64,000 bases of DNA from Prostheceraeus crozeri (GCA_907163375.1 CAJQUW010003035.1:238470-302469), one strand, 5' to 3'. Positions 1 through 11,934 are shown, numbered from the stretch's first letter. The notes: generated by a model not told the origin, from the sequence alone. Translations and numbers: made by a program.

Positions 1-44
1 GAAAGAGTTGGAAGGGGAATAAAGAAAGGTGGATTCAAAATTAA

Positions 45-427
45 AGTTATATAGGCTGCAAAATATACCAATTGAAATTACAAAGGTCAAATCCGTTCGA
101 GAAAAAGAAATGCACAGACGAATGCATAATATGCAAACTTAATGGAAAAGGAACATGTAATGCACAAGGAATAACCTACGATATTGAATGTGAAGGATGC
201 AAAGGGCTCTATATCAGAGAAACAGCAAGAAATGCGGAAATCAGAGGAAAAGAACATTTAAAGCAATTGAAAGAAAAGAAGGATACATAAAGTCTATGGA
301 GACATTGCAAAGAACGACATACATGTAACAACATAGAACAAGAATTTTCAATGAGTATAACAAGTGTACATCATAACTGTGGTATATGTGCACACTTAGA
401 TATCGATAATGACAGTGATAATTTGTA
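45..427 (+). pseudogene. GIY-YIG nuclease tail of a retroelement (remnant)
   Basis: The frame is open from about 45 to a stop at 288-290, and recognisable family sequence continues in the same frame to about 427. Visible motifs are a paired-cysteine cluster (CTDECIIC), then a GIY-YIG-like core (ITYDIECEGC, LYIRET, RNAEIRGKEH), then SLWRHCKERH after the stop. This order (zinc-like CxxC, GIY-YIG core with a conserved Arg, a KH/RH motif) is known from the C-terminal endonuclease of Penelope-type and related retroelements. The reverse transcriptase part is absent from the window, and the first codon usable as a start is TTG, so this is a 5'-truncated remnant rather than a gene. The GIY-YIG assignment is fairly secure; the exact element family is not. 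Confidence 0.6.
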
Positions 428-1453
428 ATTCAGTGTGGAGATTTCAAATGATGTAGCATTTGATTTCCAAAACATTTTTGACTTAGGATTTCTTTATTTC
501 GCAATTGACAAGGCCAGATCGGCGAAATTACTTAGATTACTTAGAACTTACTTAGATTGACAAATTACATTAATTTTTGTGCGTAGAAAGACTGAAAAAC
601 AGCATAATTTCAATAATTTCAACTAATAAACAACAACAGAAAAAAGGAAAATTCTTTAATCTGGAAATATTCTCCGGAACCAAGCTGTCTGCATAACCGA
701 GTTTTCACTGAACAAATGATGACTGCTTATAGTCAGGATTCCGCACCGCTGACAATGGTGGCAGTCTGTATCGATGCAGTTTTGTCAAGCTATCACCTGA
801 GCTAGTTTTGATTTGTGTAAGACACCTATTTGGGAAAAATGTCATCGTCTGACATCATTGTTCCGTCATTGAACTTTGACAAATTCTGTCGATACACGCA
901 TCGCTGCACTATATACAAAAAACTGAATTTATTGACTCTTAGCTCGAAGTGTACTTAGCGCCGTGCATGACTAGAAAATTACTAATCTCACAGCCAGTGG
1001 ATAAAAATCTCTCAATCAAGACATGGGAAAGCAAAGCAATCGACAGTTTCAGTCGTTCCAGTTTCATAAAAATGCCATAAAACGAAGATCCTAGAGAAGG
1101 ACGAGTACAAACTTCAAGAAACTGAAATACAAGCTTGCGAGCTGTAGTGATGGTGGAACATGCAATAATTTATTCTTCATGCACGTCTAATGCTAATAGT
1201 GAAAGCTCACAATTCGGACAAGTCAGTGAGAGGGGAAGATCTTCTCCAACCCGCATGACGGGGACAGACCTAGACCGACTGTTCTTTCAAACCTGAGATA
1301 GCATGACAAATAAGAGGCTCGTTGAACGTAGACCTTCTACCTAGGGCTGCGAAAGCGGATGCGACTGTTCGAAGAGGCTCCTTTACAGCCCCACTTCCAC
1401 ATTGCCAACTGATTCACATGCCAAAGTCGATAGTTCACCACTGTTAGTCATCT
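428..1453. other. No gene recognised
   Basis: AT-rich sequence with frequent stops in all frames and no repeat shared with the rest of the window that I could see. About 1200-1440 is richer in G+C and has short open stretches, but I could not match it to any family. Confidence 0.5.
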
Positions 1454-3066
1454 GGGGCCTGTTTCATAAAATTAAGCAGTCTGATATGTATCAGTAACAT
1501 TTTCAGCAGTGAAATATAAAGCACTGCTTTAAATTGCGTTTCATAAAAATTAATTTTCCGACTGAAGATTAAGCAGTCTAAATTAATCAGTGATACATAT
1601 AGCGTTTCATAAAGATTTCGGACTGATGAAAACACTGATATATATCAGTGTGATTGAGTGATTAAAACAATTGTGGATAATTCTTCGTAAATAAAATAAT
1701 TTTTGACAGCATAGAGTAAATATATAGGTAGAGTGTCGACTTAAAAAAGTATCTGTATACAGTGAAAATTTTTATATGAAAAGATTCAGTTTTTTTCGGA
1801 GATTACGTTCCTGCGGTCCAAAACATTATTTGAGCAGTTTTGTAAAAACCTCAATATTTGTCAATTTAATTACTACCGACATGACTCCCCGTTGTAAGAA
1901 GTATGAAACAAGTTGGATATCAAAAGGAATCAATATTCGCTAACAAGCATCGCAACTGAGCGGAAATTGTGCTGATGATCAAGAAATTGTAATGAACGGC
2001 ATTATAATGGAAGTCTTCATAAAAAGTTGAGATTTTATTGTGCTATCGTGGCTGAAATTTCATAGTTTTGATTTAATTTAACAAACATTACCGCTCCGAG
2101 GCTGTCATGACACGGACAATCTGTAAAATAATCTCATTTCCATTTGCTTTATGCTGTTATAATCAGTCAATTCCGTTGTAATTTCTTCAAACTGCACAAA
2201 TGCGCATATCTCACATTTTGGAGACAATTCCAACTGTATTCACCTCGAGTTCATTTAATAAAATCGAAAGTGTATATACATTGGGGATTTAATAAATGCG
2301 GAGTTTCCACTCTACCTAATATATCTACTCTATGTTTGACAGTAATTGAAATAATAATTAGAGAAGTTAATCTGAGGCAAATGGTGGAATATTTGAGAAT
2401 CTTTTTTTCTAGCTGTCATCGATGTATGTAAAAATCAATACCTCAACGTCTTTTAATATTGAAATGATTTCATGACATGCCGTACCTCATTACACGAAAG
2501 AAATCGAAGCCCTCAAAACAACCCTTTATAATTTTGCTGTTACCGGACGTTTTATCGTCAAGCATTTGAAGCTTTTCAAAGGAAGAATTTTTCAATAAAC
2601 AGTATCCAAATTTACCATTCTGACAAATAGTTTGTTACTGACAGTAAAATTGAAAATCAAAAGCCGTTTTCCCATTTTTAAGTTGTATTTGCAATCATTT
2701 CTCCGATATTTCAAGTTTCTATAACTTTCTCGATGATCATTCACAGATTTATCAACCTCAAGATGTTGATAGAAATTTTCACATTTCTATCAGTGAATTT
2801 CCATATTTTCAATTTTCGCGCGCTACTGATACTTCTTTGTGAAACGCAATTCTTTTCCAGACTGCTTAAAATACTGATTTTAAGCAGTGTGGGACTGATA
2901 TAAATCACTGCTTAATATTTGGTTTTGTGAAACGCTGTTAATTTCGACTGCTTTCAATCACTGATTTAAATCACTGCTTTATATTTATTTTATGAAACGC
3001 AGAAAATTTTCCACACTGATAAAACCACTGATATAAAGCACTGATTTATTTTATGAAACAGGCCCC
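1454..3066. mobile_element. Non-autonomous TIR element, about 1.6 kb
   Basis: The left end GGGGCCTGTTTCATAAAAT is matched in inverse at 3048-3066. Inside each end there are about three further diverged copies of a roughly 60-bp module containing GCGTTTCATAAA and AGCAGT/ATCAGTG motifs, pointing inward from both sides (about 1454-1660 and 2830-3066). The middle (1660-2830) is AT-rich with no transposase. The target duplication is unclear (CTGG is possible only with unequal ends), so the superfamily is left open. Confidence 0.7.
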
Positions 3067-4389
3067 TGGCTTCTCATAACGCTCGGTGAAGTGAATCTGC
3101 GTGATGTGTGAGCAAGAAATTCACAACACATTGATAATATTTGGTCATTTAGGCGTAATATTCTGTTTTTGAATAGAAAGTTTTGAGATTTCGGAGTTTC
3201 GTCATCCTTGAATGCAATGTTGCTAAAATTCACCGCTTGGACAAATGCGACTGTCGTTACAAATATTATCACGTCTCCTACATAATATTTCTTTAAAAAA
3301 TACTAACATGAATTTGTTGTCTGATGGTTGTCGGATATCAAATTATCATGCGCGAAGCTCATTGGCTAAATCTATTAACCAGCTAAGATCCCAAGAAAAA
3401 TTCCACTCTGTGACATTACTCCTCAGTGAGAATTCATTTTGCACTACTTAATATGGAAATAAGTAGTATTTATAAATCATATCTCCATGGAGGGGAATGC
3501 AAAAATGTTGTCACTGCGATGGTGCTCGAATTTCGGATAAAGTGAAATCCGACGAACCTTAGGAATGACTCTTCACCTCCACTTTTCGTTCTTCCGCATC
3601 TTCAGTTGTCACTTTTCCCTCCTTGTAATTTTCGCAGTACTTTCCGCTATCCTCTCAGTGAGTCCGTTTCGGATAAATCCAAAGGCAGAGAGACTTTTAC
3701 TGCAGTCAACAGTTCGCATTTGTATCAGAAACAATCTGAAATATCAATATTGATTCTTCTCTTCAATTTTCGCAACGTATTTCTCTTCCAACTTTCTCTG
3801 ACATGTACCTGTCGCACTCTACCAAATTACAGCTCCGCGGAATGAATGATTCACCGTCCAATTCCTTAATTAAATGTTCTCTCGAGACAGATTCCTTCTG
3901 CGTCACATGTCTTCGGAATTGGAGCAGAAATCTGTGAGTTGGAGCTGCAGAATTTTATGGAATTCACTGCTTTATAAGCGCTTAGCGATGTGATACAGCA
4001 GAATGGGTATTCAATAAGATATCTTCTAATTTTACCGGCATTTCTTGCATTATTACAGATATATATTTTATTTGTCTCCTATCACTTTATTTGACCTGTA
4101 AAGCAGTTTATTGCCCGCACGGAAGATAATATTTGCTCCAATGCACTGGAAGAAGCGCAATCTATGCCAATTATGAATGCTCTTGTATTATGACAATACA
4201 ATTATGAGAAGCCGTGTGTACAATGTACCTGTATGTTTGGCATTCTGAATCGTACAGGAGACTCATTTCAAATAGTCATTTATCACTTCGATTAGCTACA
4301 AAATTCGATCTTTTGTAACGCAAGCGTTCTTTGGCCTGAACATGAAGAAAATGATTTCAAATTTTGCTCACCTATAATTATGTCCAGAG
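3067..4389. other. No gene recognised
   Basis: Short open stretches (for example 3565-3845) are pyrimidine-rich with no recognisable domain. No splice-flanked exon or RNA gene could be supported. Confidence 0.45.
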
Positions 4390-4560
4390 AAATTTAGAAG
4401 TCTATGCTTTACTATAGACTAAATCTGTGAATAGATATTTTCACTATTGATGTTCACTATTGATTATTCAAATACTCTTGCTGATCATAGACATGACAAT
4501 CACAATCTGTCCTTGATCATCATAGCACGTGGACAAATAAAATTCTCTACGCAACTCGTT
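4390..4560 (+). repeat. Dispersed repeat, copy 1 (partner at 7530-7712)
   Basis: Shares a long run with 7530-7712, including TAGACATG, CAATCACAATCTGTCCTTG and ATCATCATAGCACGT followed by CAAATAAAATTCTCTAC. The sentence-like similarity extends upstream at 4165-4195 (CTATGCCAATTATGA), after which about 200 bp present here are missing in the partner. No TIR or coding content was seen; type unknown. Confidence 0.7.
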
Positions 4561-4633
4561 CATTAGATTGCTTCATCATAGCATTCGAACTCGTTAGATT
4601 TAAATAGCCCTCATCCATGGACTTCTAAATTTT

Positions 4634-4927
4634 TCTCGATAATGTTGGGCCCTCCGATCATTATTAAGAAAGTTAGGAGGCGCACGAAAAAACGTTCACA
4701 ATCTTCTCTGCAGAACTTGACATCGACTGTGTCTCTTTGCTGTGTGATCCGGTTGATAACAGTCACTGAAACTTTGCACAATTTGGCGTGTTTAATGTTG
4801 AACTGGCTGCTCATTGTTCGATTGCTATGGTATTTAGTCAGGAGATTGTGCTATTTCAATAACGTTACATGTTCCAATGCTTCCCCTCTAGTCAAACGGA
4901 AGAAGAGACGACCTGTCTAATTCTGTG
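4634..4927 (+). mobile_element. hAT-like MITE family A, 5'-truncated copy
   Basis: Matches the right part of the full-length family A elements at 28987-29512 and 30468-30990, and ends in the family terminus TAATTCTGTG at 4927. The left part (about 200 bp) is missing. Open frames here read like membrane proteins only because the repeat is open by chance; the same peptide recurs at every copy. Confidence 0.8.
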
Positions 4928-5546
4928 GTTGTAGCTTTGAAGAATATTTGGTTCTGGACCTGATGAGCATCGTTTAAAACGAAGTTGTTTATTTTGCGGA
5001 ACTTTTCTGCGCATGAATGACGGGGCATGATGTAACACGTAAAGGCAGTCTGCGCTCTACTTACGACCGCCGAAGAAATTGTTTTAATCCTTTGTCAACT
5101 ATGATTTACAATAACTTATGTGAGCTGATGATGCAGCTATTGTATCATGGTAATTTTTGATTCTCATTTGGAAAATATAAACCATATTCTCTCAATTTTC
5201 TCACTTTTCGTAAAGATTTCTTCACTTCTCCAATTAGTAATCAGATGATAGTCTCTCTTAGCACAGCTTGGAGGCCTCAAAAGCTCATTCTAGATCACGC
5301 GGAATTTCTACTAATGAGTTATGAATAGGGATTAAACCATGTTTCTAAATGACTCAAAGCGAAGGAAGCGTCATGCTTTTTGTCTTTAGGTTTCTTTATT
5401 CCAACGATTTCTGCTGTTTCATTCCAATTGAACACCTTATTATATGTGTGGACACTGGACAACCTCAAAGACTGATAATGATGATGTGTGAAACATAGAA
5501 TCGAATGTTATGTTACTGACAATAACTGGATAAGCCCAAACTTCTC

Positions 5547-5982
5547 ACAGAGAGAATGACCATGTTTGTCGATTGATTTCGAGTCTATTTGAAACCCATC
5601 TTCAGGACAATACAGCAGCTGGGACAACAGTTTTAATGGATAAATCATGGTCAATGAAGTTCACTAAAAGATACGAAAATTAGAAGATCTGGAGAGGCAC
5701 AGATGAAGAGTTGTCATTTATTAGTACATGAATACTTGATTTCATGCATAGTGTGTCTGCAATGCGGGTGTGAACACTTCTAAACAAGACTTTGAAGTCC
5801 TCTTGGCTTGCTTCATGTGGATGACACCTCACTACGGTAGGGACTGGCTCTCCTCTCAGATGCTCATTCACTCTCGTGATTAGGGTCTCCGTGTCTCACT
5901 GTTATCTCAGCTTCTGTATTGTCTTGAAGATGGGTTTTAAATAAACTCGAACTCGATCCACAAACATGGTCGTTCTCTCTGT
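5547..5982. mobile_element. Inverted-repeat element (436 bp) with hammerhead-like arms
   Basis: Arms of about 67 bp (5547-5613 and 5915-5982) are inverted copies with roughly 85-90% identity by eye, beginning ACAGAGAGAA and ending TTCTCTCTGT. Each arm carries the motif TTGAAGATGGGTTT or CTGAAGATGGGTTT, which is the core of a hammerhead-like fold. The 300-bp centre has no recognised protein. No clear target duplication was found. Confidence 0.6.
5566..5610 (-). ncRNA. Hammerhead-ribozyme-like motif in an inverted arm
   Basis: Read on the minus strand: stem I TTGTC (5610-5606) pairs with GACAA (5570-5566). The core CTGAAGA (5605-5599) matches the consensus CUGANGA. Stem II is GGGTTT/AGACTC, six pairs with two G-U, within 5598-5581. 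GAAA (5580-5577) follows, then a two-pair stem III (AT..AT) and cleavage-site base C17 at 5571. All conserved core bases are present. Deviations are an extra U at position 10.1 and a very short stem III, as in type I hammerheads of Penelope-like elements, which are thought to act as dimers. Activity is inference. Confidence 0.5.
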
Positions 5983-6185
5983 AATGTCAATGACATGTAA
6001 GTCTAAAGCTCTCTAAATATTTCGTTTGTATATTGTACTTATAGCATATTTGCAGACAACCAAAATTATTGGTTCATTTACATTGATCTGCTCTTGCTTT
6101 AAATAAGGCATGGATGTTTATATCAGATAGTCTATCAGACTCATCAAGTTTGAGAACACGGTTAAAAAGAACAATTTTGAAAGCG

Positions 6186-6381
6186 TGTCTCTTCGCTGTG
6201 TGATCCGGTTGATAACAGTCACTGAAACTTTGCACAATTTGGCGTGTTTGATGTTGAACTGGCTGCTCATTGTTTGATTGCTATGGTATTCAGTCAGGAG
6301 ATTGTGCCATTTCATTTACGTTACATGTTCCAATGCTTCCCTTCTAGTCAAACAGAAGAAGAGACGACCTGTTTAATTCTG
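6186..6381 (+). mobile_element. hAT-like MITE family A, fragment
   Basis: Begins at the internal GTGTCTCT motif and runs to the right terminus TAATTCTGCG (one change from the family end). Left half absent. It abuts a truncated family B element with no gap worth noting. Confidence 0.75.
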
Positions 6382-6386
6382 CGATT

Positions 6387-6554
6387 AAAACACATTTGTC
6401 AACTGCTGCATCATTGGGCTACAATCAGTCACGTGTGCAATTCTAAACTCTCATTGGTTCTTCATGCTCCATCTTAGTTCCACCTGATGTACCGCGACCT
6501 TGAGTCAAGTTCCATTCCACATAGTCAACTTCAGATCAACAATCTATTTCTATG
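6387..6554 (+). mobile_element. hAT-like MITE family B, 5'-truncated diverged copy
   Basis: Aligns to the right two thirds of the 256-bp family B elements at 16514 and 50506 (shared blocks TTGGTTCTTCATGC, GCGACCTTGAGTCAA, CAACTTCAGAT) and ends in ATTTCTATG. More diverged than the other two, hence probably older. Confidence 0.7.
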
Positions 6555-6690
6555 GTTGAGGTAGAGTTTCTGCAACTACATAGAAATCGGTTCATTGTGT
6601 CATACTTCCAAAGAATTCACACTTGTCAGTCTCAGAACTGTGGGCGCAAGTGAATTAGAATACGCTGAGCAGTGACTTCTTACACCGTTA

Positions 6691-6870
6691 CGCCTCAGCC
6701 ACACTGAAAGCAAAGCAAACGCGAGCAAACGTATCTCCGCAAGCTATCAATCGCTCTGGTTTGCTTTGCTCGCAGTGTGGCAGTCTACAACTTTGTAATA
6801 ATGACTTTATATTTGCTGCAAAACGCTTTGCTCGGAAACGCTTGGAAAAGCTCGCAGTGTGGCTGAGGCC
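6691..6870. mobile_element. PIF/Harbinger-like MITE, copy 1
   Basis: A 180-bp element with TIR GCCTCAGCCACACTG and its inverse, flanked by TTA on both sides (6688-6690, 6871-6873). A 3-bp TTA duplication fits PIF/Harbinger. The interior repeats AGCAAAGC/GCTTTGCT motifs. A second copy lies inverted at 29556-29754, also in TTA. Confidence 0.8.
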
Positions 6871-6873
6871 TTA

Positions 6874-7529
6874 CTGTGCGAAAATTAGGATCTATTTGTG
6901 TCATCACGTGGGCTGAACAGAACAGAAACTTCGCTCTTGTGGTTGACCGGACAGCTCTCACCACACATTGGATTCGAAACAGTCTGTCACATTCAATTTG
7001 ATGCAAACTCTTCCTTCTTTCTCCAAACTGTTTCTAAATTGACTAGATTCTGTTATTTGCAGTTTATAATTTGTATTAAAATCAATTTGAAAATTATCTC
7101 ATCAAAAAAGAGAACAATATAGAAATTAAACTCATTCTGCTCAGGTGTCTTAAGAGTTCTCTTTATGACTCTCAAGTGAAGATAGAAATTGATATTCTCA
7201 GTTTTTATCATCAAATCCATCAGCAATTTAATGAAATTGTGGAATAAACTTTTCAATCACTTTCCGGAATGAAAGAAATATCCAATTTGCATCGCCCTAA
7301 CTATTGTACTCTGAAAGATGATTTGCACCTAATTTAGTCATTAATATAGAGTTCACGAAGACGTTCAAATCTCGTCCATTTCGCCGTCATACATTTACCG
7401 AGAGTTACGGAGATGATTTATTTTCTATTTATGCTAGAAACTCACTTGCGGGAATGTTTGGAAGGATCCGAAACCTATTGATTAGCGTTGTAGAAGGAGC
7501 AAGCAACTGGGCTGACTTTGCCGGCCCTC
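6874..7529. other. No gene recognised
   Basis: AT-rich, short frames only, no domain or repeat seen. Confidence 0.45.
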
Positions 7530-7712
7530 TATGCCAATTATGAGTGCTCTACTCCTGCTTTAGTATAGACTAGATGTGAGCATAGATATTTTCACCATTG
7601 ATGAAATTGAAGTTCTATTCAAATACTCTTCATAATCATAGACATGTCAATCACAATCTGTCCTTGATCATCATAGCACGTCGTCAAATAAAATTCTCTA
7701 CACAAATGATTC
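7530..7712 (+). repeat. Dispersed repeat, copy 2 (partner at 4390-4560)
   Basis: Same sequence as 4390-4560 with scattered substitutions and without the extra 200 bp that splits the upstream part of copy 1. Confidence 0.7.
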
Positions 7713-8302
7713 TGTAAACAATTTTCTGTGCAGTAAAGCGTGATATTCAACACATTTCTGCAGTTTTCGAACAAAGCTTACTTCCAATATACAGAGGAAT
7801 GTGCACCTCAATTTCTGCCCCTTACCACAAAAACACATGGCAAAATATATCTACATGAGGGCAAAACTTAAAAATTCAGTATTTTACTTATTGTTCAACT
7901 CTAATCCTTTGTTCTTCATCGCGTTCTTAACTTTCATAAAACCAGTGTATATCATCTTTTGTATAAAACCATTTCACCTTTAACCCATTAGTGACGGGAT
8001 TTTTGTGTGAGTGGTTTTTACACCTAAACAATGCTCGCCATAACATGTTATTTTGTAAGAATCTAAGTAAAAGGGAACTACAGCCATTTGTGCCTTATGC
8101 AGAGCTTCAACTGAATGTTTCGCTGCCCAATAATTAAGATAATATTTTGTATTTAATAGTTGAGAAACTGCAACAGCCTTGTGCTTTAAAGAACATTTCA
8201 ATGATGCAACAATAGTAATGTCATCATCACTGTCCATTCGTGTTTGTTTCAGTAAACATTTAAAGTTGGTTAGGAGTTTTTATCTAAATTTATCAGAAAA
8301 TA

Positions 8303-9045
8303 CCGTATTTCTTTGAATATGAGACGCCCTTGAATAAGAGACGCATGTACAAAAAATAGACTGCTATAGACATATTACATGCAGGCTATTGTAATGTGGT
8401 AGCTCCATCCGCCTGAGCGATTATTAGGCCTACTTATCTTAGTAAAATAAGTCAGTCTACTAGTAAATACCGGGTATCAGGACCAATATTGTATAATATA
8501 TAAGGCTTCTTGTCGTTGTACATCCAGTACATGCAGGCCTACTTAAGGTTACTTCATCTACCATTTAAGGAGGCATTATGCGGTAGCTTCCTTTGCATTT
8601 GGAGTCATGTACCGGTCGGTAACTTTTGCTGTAAATACTACTTGATTATCGGTATTTTCGTTTCGGTAAATTCAGATCTAGTCTACATGTATAGTGGCCA
8701 ACATGTACTGGTATATGAATGTATTAGATGAGTCTACAAGATATGCTACTACAAACCATAAAACTCCTTTCATTTCCAAAATATCTGAATTATGATAAAG
8801 CGTATATTTGTAAGAAAAATTACTGGCGAAATTTGCCCATGAAATAGGCCTAAGTGAGGAATGCAAAGGTTACCTAAGAGAATAGCAGCAAAAAACTAAG
8901 ACATCTTTTTCTAATGAAAGAATGAAAACTTGAACATTTGATAAATAAGGGACGCCCTTGAATAAGAAACGCCCCTGAATAAGAGACGCATTAATCAGGG
9001 ATCTGAAAAAAATAAGAGACGCGTCTCTTATTCAAAGAAATACGG
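8303..9045. mobile_element. TA-flanked TIR element (Tc1/mariner-type MITE), 743 bp
   Basis: Ends CCGTATTTCTTTGAATA and its inverse, bounded by TA on both sides (8301-8302, 9046-9047). Next to each end stand reiterated GAATAAGAGACGC modules, two on the left and three or more on the right. No transposase inside, so it would have to be moved in trans. The TA duplication suggests Tc1/mariner. Confidence 0.8.
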
Positions 9046-9659
9046 TATGCGATTTGATTATTTTTGAAACAGTGTAGTCTTCCCAGTGTACACGGGTCGA
9101 ATTGCCACGTATTTCCGCAACAAGTAAAATGCGAAATTACATAATGTGGGTAACTTTTTACCTTCCTTCGTAAGAGGAGAATGAAATAGTTCAAAACTTC
9201 AATCTTGCTACTCTGATATCTTGAAGTGTACTAGAACACATCTGTGATTCTCCTGACAGTCATGACTTGTTAATTTACATCCTCGACAGAATGTTGTTTT
9301 ACATTGTAGATGATCAGTATAATTGCAAATCTCGTTCTACTTTCTTTGAGATAATAAACTTTTATGTCTACTACAATCAAAATGGAAATTTGTTAATCAA
9401 ATCTGACGCATCAGCAATCATATCCATAAAACGGTAATTAGAAATTATTGAATCCTTGTGCTACTCTCACAAAGTTGATACCAGTGGCGGTAGAATGGCT
9501 AATTTCGCTGTCAAGCAAATACGAGAATGAGTTTATTTTCCTTCGTACAAAACAAAGAGCATCCGTTCATTGAATTAGTTTATCTCGCATTGTGTGGTAA
9601 GATACATGTCTCGTTTTCTTTTTCCTGATGGAAAACAATATGACTCTTTTGTTAACTAC

Positions 9660-9738
9660 AATCAATTCCATTTAATCGACTATTCTAACTCCAACGTCTC
9701 ACTTATTCCACCTCTTTTAATTTGCATATGAGATAATC
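9660..9738 (+). repeat. Dispersed repeat, partner at 15158-15228
   Basis: Shares TCAATTCCATTTAAT, CTCACTTAT/TTTCACTTAT and TTAATTTGCATATGAGA with 15158-15228. Flanking sequence also shows weak similarity (AACAT..CTTTTGTTA). Nature unknown; the rest of 9046-10316 is AT-rich with nothing recognised. Confidence 0.5.
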
Positions 9739-10025
9739 TCACAGCTTGATTGTTTACTTAACAAATGCGTCAATTCATTATTTGTTCTAATTCAACTGGA
9801 AAAAGTAAAGTACAAAAACATTGCATAAACTGTTCAGTCTTCTTTCCATTGACGCAATTCTCTGAAAATCAAAATTTTACTTTTCTTTTTGGTAGTTTTG
9901 AGTGTAGACTTGTTGATTCTCTGTAATATACGGAGAAGAAAATGGGGACGTGAAATATACAAATTGGTAGTTTACTTGATATCAAAGTAACAAGATAAGG
10001 GTGCATCTTTTGTAAAAGTCTGTGA

Positions 10026-10185
10026 GGGTGATTTGTATTGTGCGTAATTGAGCTATGGCACAATGTGGAAAGGAGAAGGCGGCATTGCATCTGGTAATGA
10101 TGATATCTCTATCCATGCATGTGAAAGATGTTTAAGAAATCTCAATCAGCGTAAATCTCCATGTGTATTCATAGCATTCTTCAGA
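10026..10185 (+). repeat. Dispersed repeat, partner at 14036-14185
   Basis: Collinear blocks with 14036-14185: GTGCGTAATT..AGCTAT, ACAATGTGG, GATGAT, AATCTCA and GTATTCAT. Clearly related but diverged. No coding potential in the shared frame. Confidence 0.5.
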
Positions 10186-10324
10186 CTATCTATGGTACTA
10201 TTTGCTAATAAGCGGTCAACAATGATGAAAAAAATCGGTCATATAATGGCTAGGGTAATTATAATAATATCATAGATTTATCAATTGAACCTCTATAAAA
10301 TTTTACCGACAACTCTGATACATC

Positions 10325-10431
10325 CATGGACGCCTAGATATATGAAGCACACATAAGCTAGATTGTCTTAATTGACGCAGAATAAAATGAAATGAAATAA
10401 AATATGGTGCTTCAGATATCTAGGCGTCCAT
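10325..10431. mobile_element. Short hAT-type MITE, 107 bp
   Basis: Terminal inverted repeat ATGGACGCCTAGATAT with its inverse, flanked by a perfect 8-bp duplication GATACATC (10317-10324 and 10432-10439). The core CTAGATAT recurs in the 46-bp palindrome at 52980, suggesting a small family. Confidence 0.75.
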
Positions 10432-10491
10432 GATACATCACACTGGGCATAGTTCTGTATAGTACCATAGATAACTTAAACAATGTAATTA

Positions 10492-11799
10492 TAGGTTCTC
10501 CGACACTAATGTAGAAATATGCAGATCAAATGCAGAATATGCAAATTAGATATCACCTTTTGCAAATGAAATATTATTTTCAGATCAAATGAAGACATAT
10601 GCAGTATGAAATGTGGGAGCATAGAAATGGATGTGATCAAATGTAGAAATATACAGATCAAATGTAGCTGCTCATCAATAAATTGTACAGATTAATCATC
10701 AATCACTGTAGAGACTATCACTTAGGATGATGATGACAGATTCCAGTGTCATTCAAGGTAGTAGTCAGTCAATTTAGTATTGTATCACTAATGTACATGT
10801 AGCTCATGCATCGTGCTAACCAAGTCGAGAATTGAAAAGATAAAACAAATTGATGAATTTGATGCAAACACTAAAACATGCATTAACTCCTCTGTTGCCA
10901 TTTGTGGGCTTGAAGATGCCCCACTGAAAGAAATTCCACACACGTCCAGATGGTTTCGCTGAGTGGTTACTTCAAGAATAAGCGAATTCAAGAATTCTAG
11001 GGCTAGCATTGAGTCTCCTTCAAGATCTCAAAATACAGCGAGAGGGTCGCTTCAATTTTGAGCAGCTAGTCTGGAGCGCCATCTCTCATTGCCTTCGTTG
11101 CTTCGTCGCTTTCAAGAAGATTTCAGCCCCATTACAGATCATCGCATCTGTCAAAAGCGTGAAAATCAAATCCGGCGGTCACACGGCCCAAATAGCCACA
11201 CCTGTCACAAAAAAACTGCATAATCAGAAAATGGAGATGTGAGATTGATGGGGTTCGCGCAATCATAGCTCAGACTTTATAGGTTTTCCGACATTAATGT
11301 AGAAATATGCAGATCAAATGTAGAATATGCAAATTAGATATCACCCTTTCGAATTTCTTTCAGTGGGGCATCTTCAAGCCCACAAATGGCAACAGAGGAG
11401 TTAATGCATGTTTTAGCTTAAACATTGTTTGCATCAAATTCATCAATTTGTTTTATCTTTTCAATTCTCGACTTGGTTAGCACGATGCATGAGCTACATG
11501 TACATTAGTGATACATATTAAATGTTATGAGGGGTAAATAATTATGAAAGGTACCTTGAATGACACTGGAATCTGTCATCATCATCCTAAGTGATAGTCT
11601 CTACAGTGATTGATGATTAATCTGTACAATTTATTGATGAGCAGCTACATTTGATCACATCCATTTCTATGCTCCCACATTTCATACTGCATATGTCTAC
11701 ATTTGATCTGAAAATAATATTTCATTTGCAAAAGGTGATATCTAATTTGCATATTCTACATATGATCTGCATATTTCTACATTAGTGTCGGAAAACCTA
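10492..11799. mobile_element. Foldback element with about 445-bp inverted arms
   Basis: Arms 10492-10936 and 11351-11799 are near-complete inverted copies, with a local replacement near the tips of the loop-side half. Ends read TAGGTTYTCCGACA. Subterminal ATGTAGAAATATGCAGATC-like modules repeat within each arm. The 414-bp spacer holds unrelated sequence (10937-11277), then a direct copy of the left terminus (11278-11348), as if a second element end had been captured. A TA flank is possible. No transposase. Confidence 0.8.
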
Positions 11800-11934
11800 T
11801 ATATGCCTACTTCTCGGTCATCAATGATCCAACTGGAGGTCGCTTACGCGATTTCTACATTTTTGGATATAGGAAAAACGCTGATAGAAATATCCACTTT
11901 CAGTTAATTAATCCAACATCATCTTTACGAAATA

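Noticed and set aside
1200-1440. Decayed Tc1-like GRxR region
   Set aside because: Resemblance limited to a few basic residues; no catalytic motif.
4642-4920. Apparent membrane protein frame CVIRLITVTETLHNLACLMLNWLLIVRLLWY
   Set aside because: The same peptide recurs at 6 kb, 29 kb, 30.8 kb, 31 kb and 35 kb because it lies in family A MITE DNA.
9481-9500. CAGTGGCGG as another hAT end
   Set aside because: No inverted partner or 8-bp duplication found nearby.
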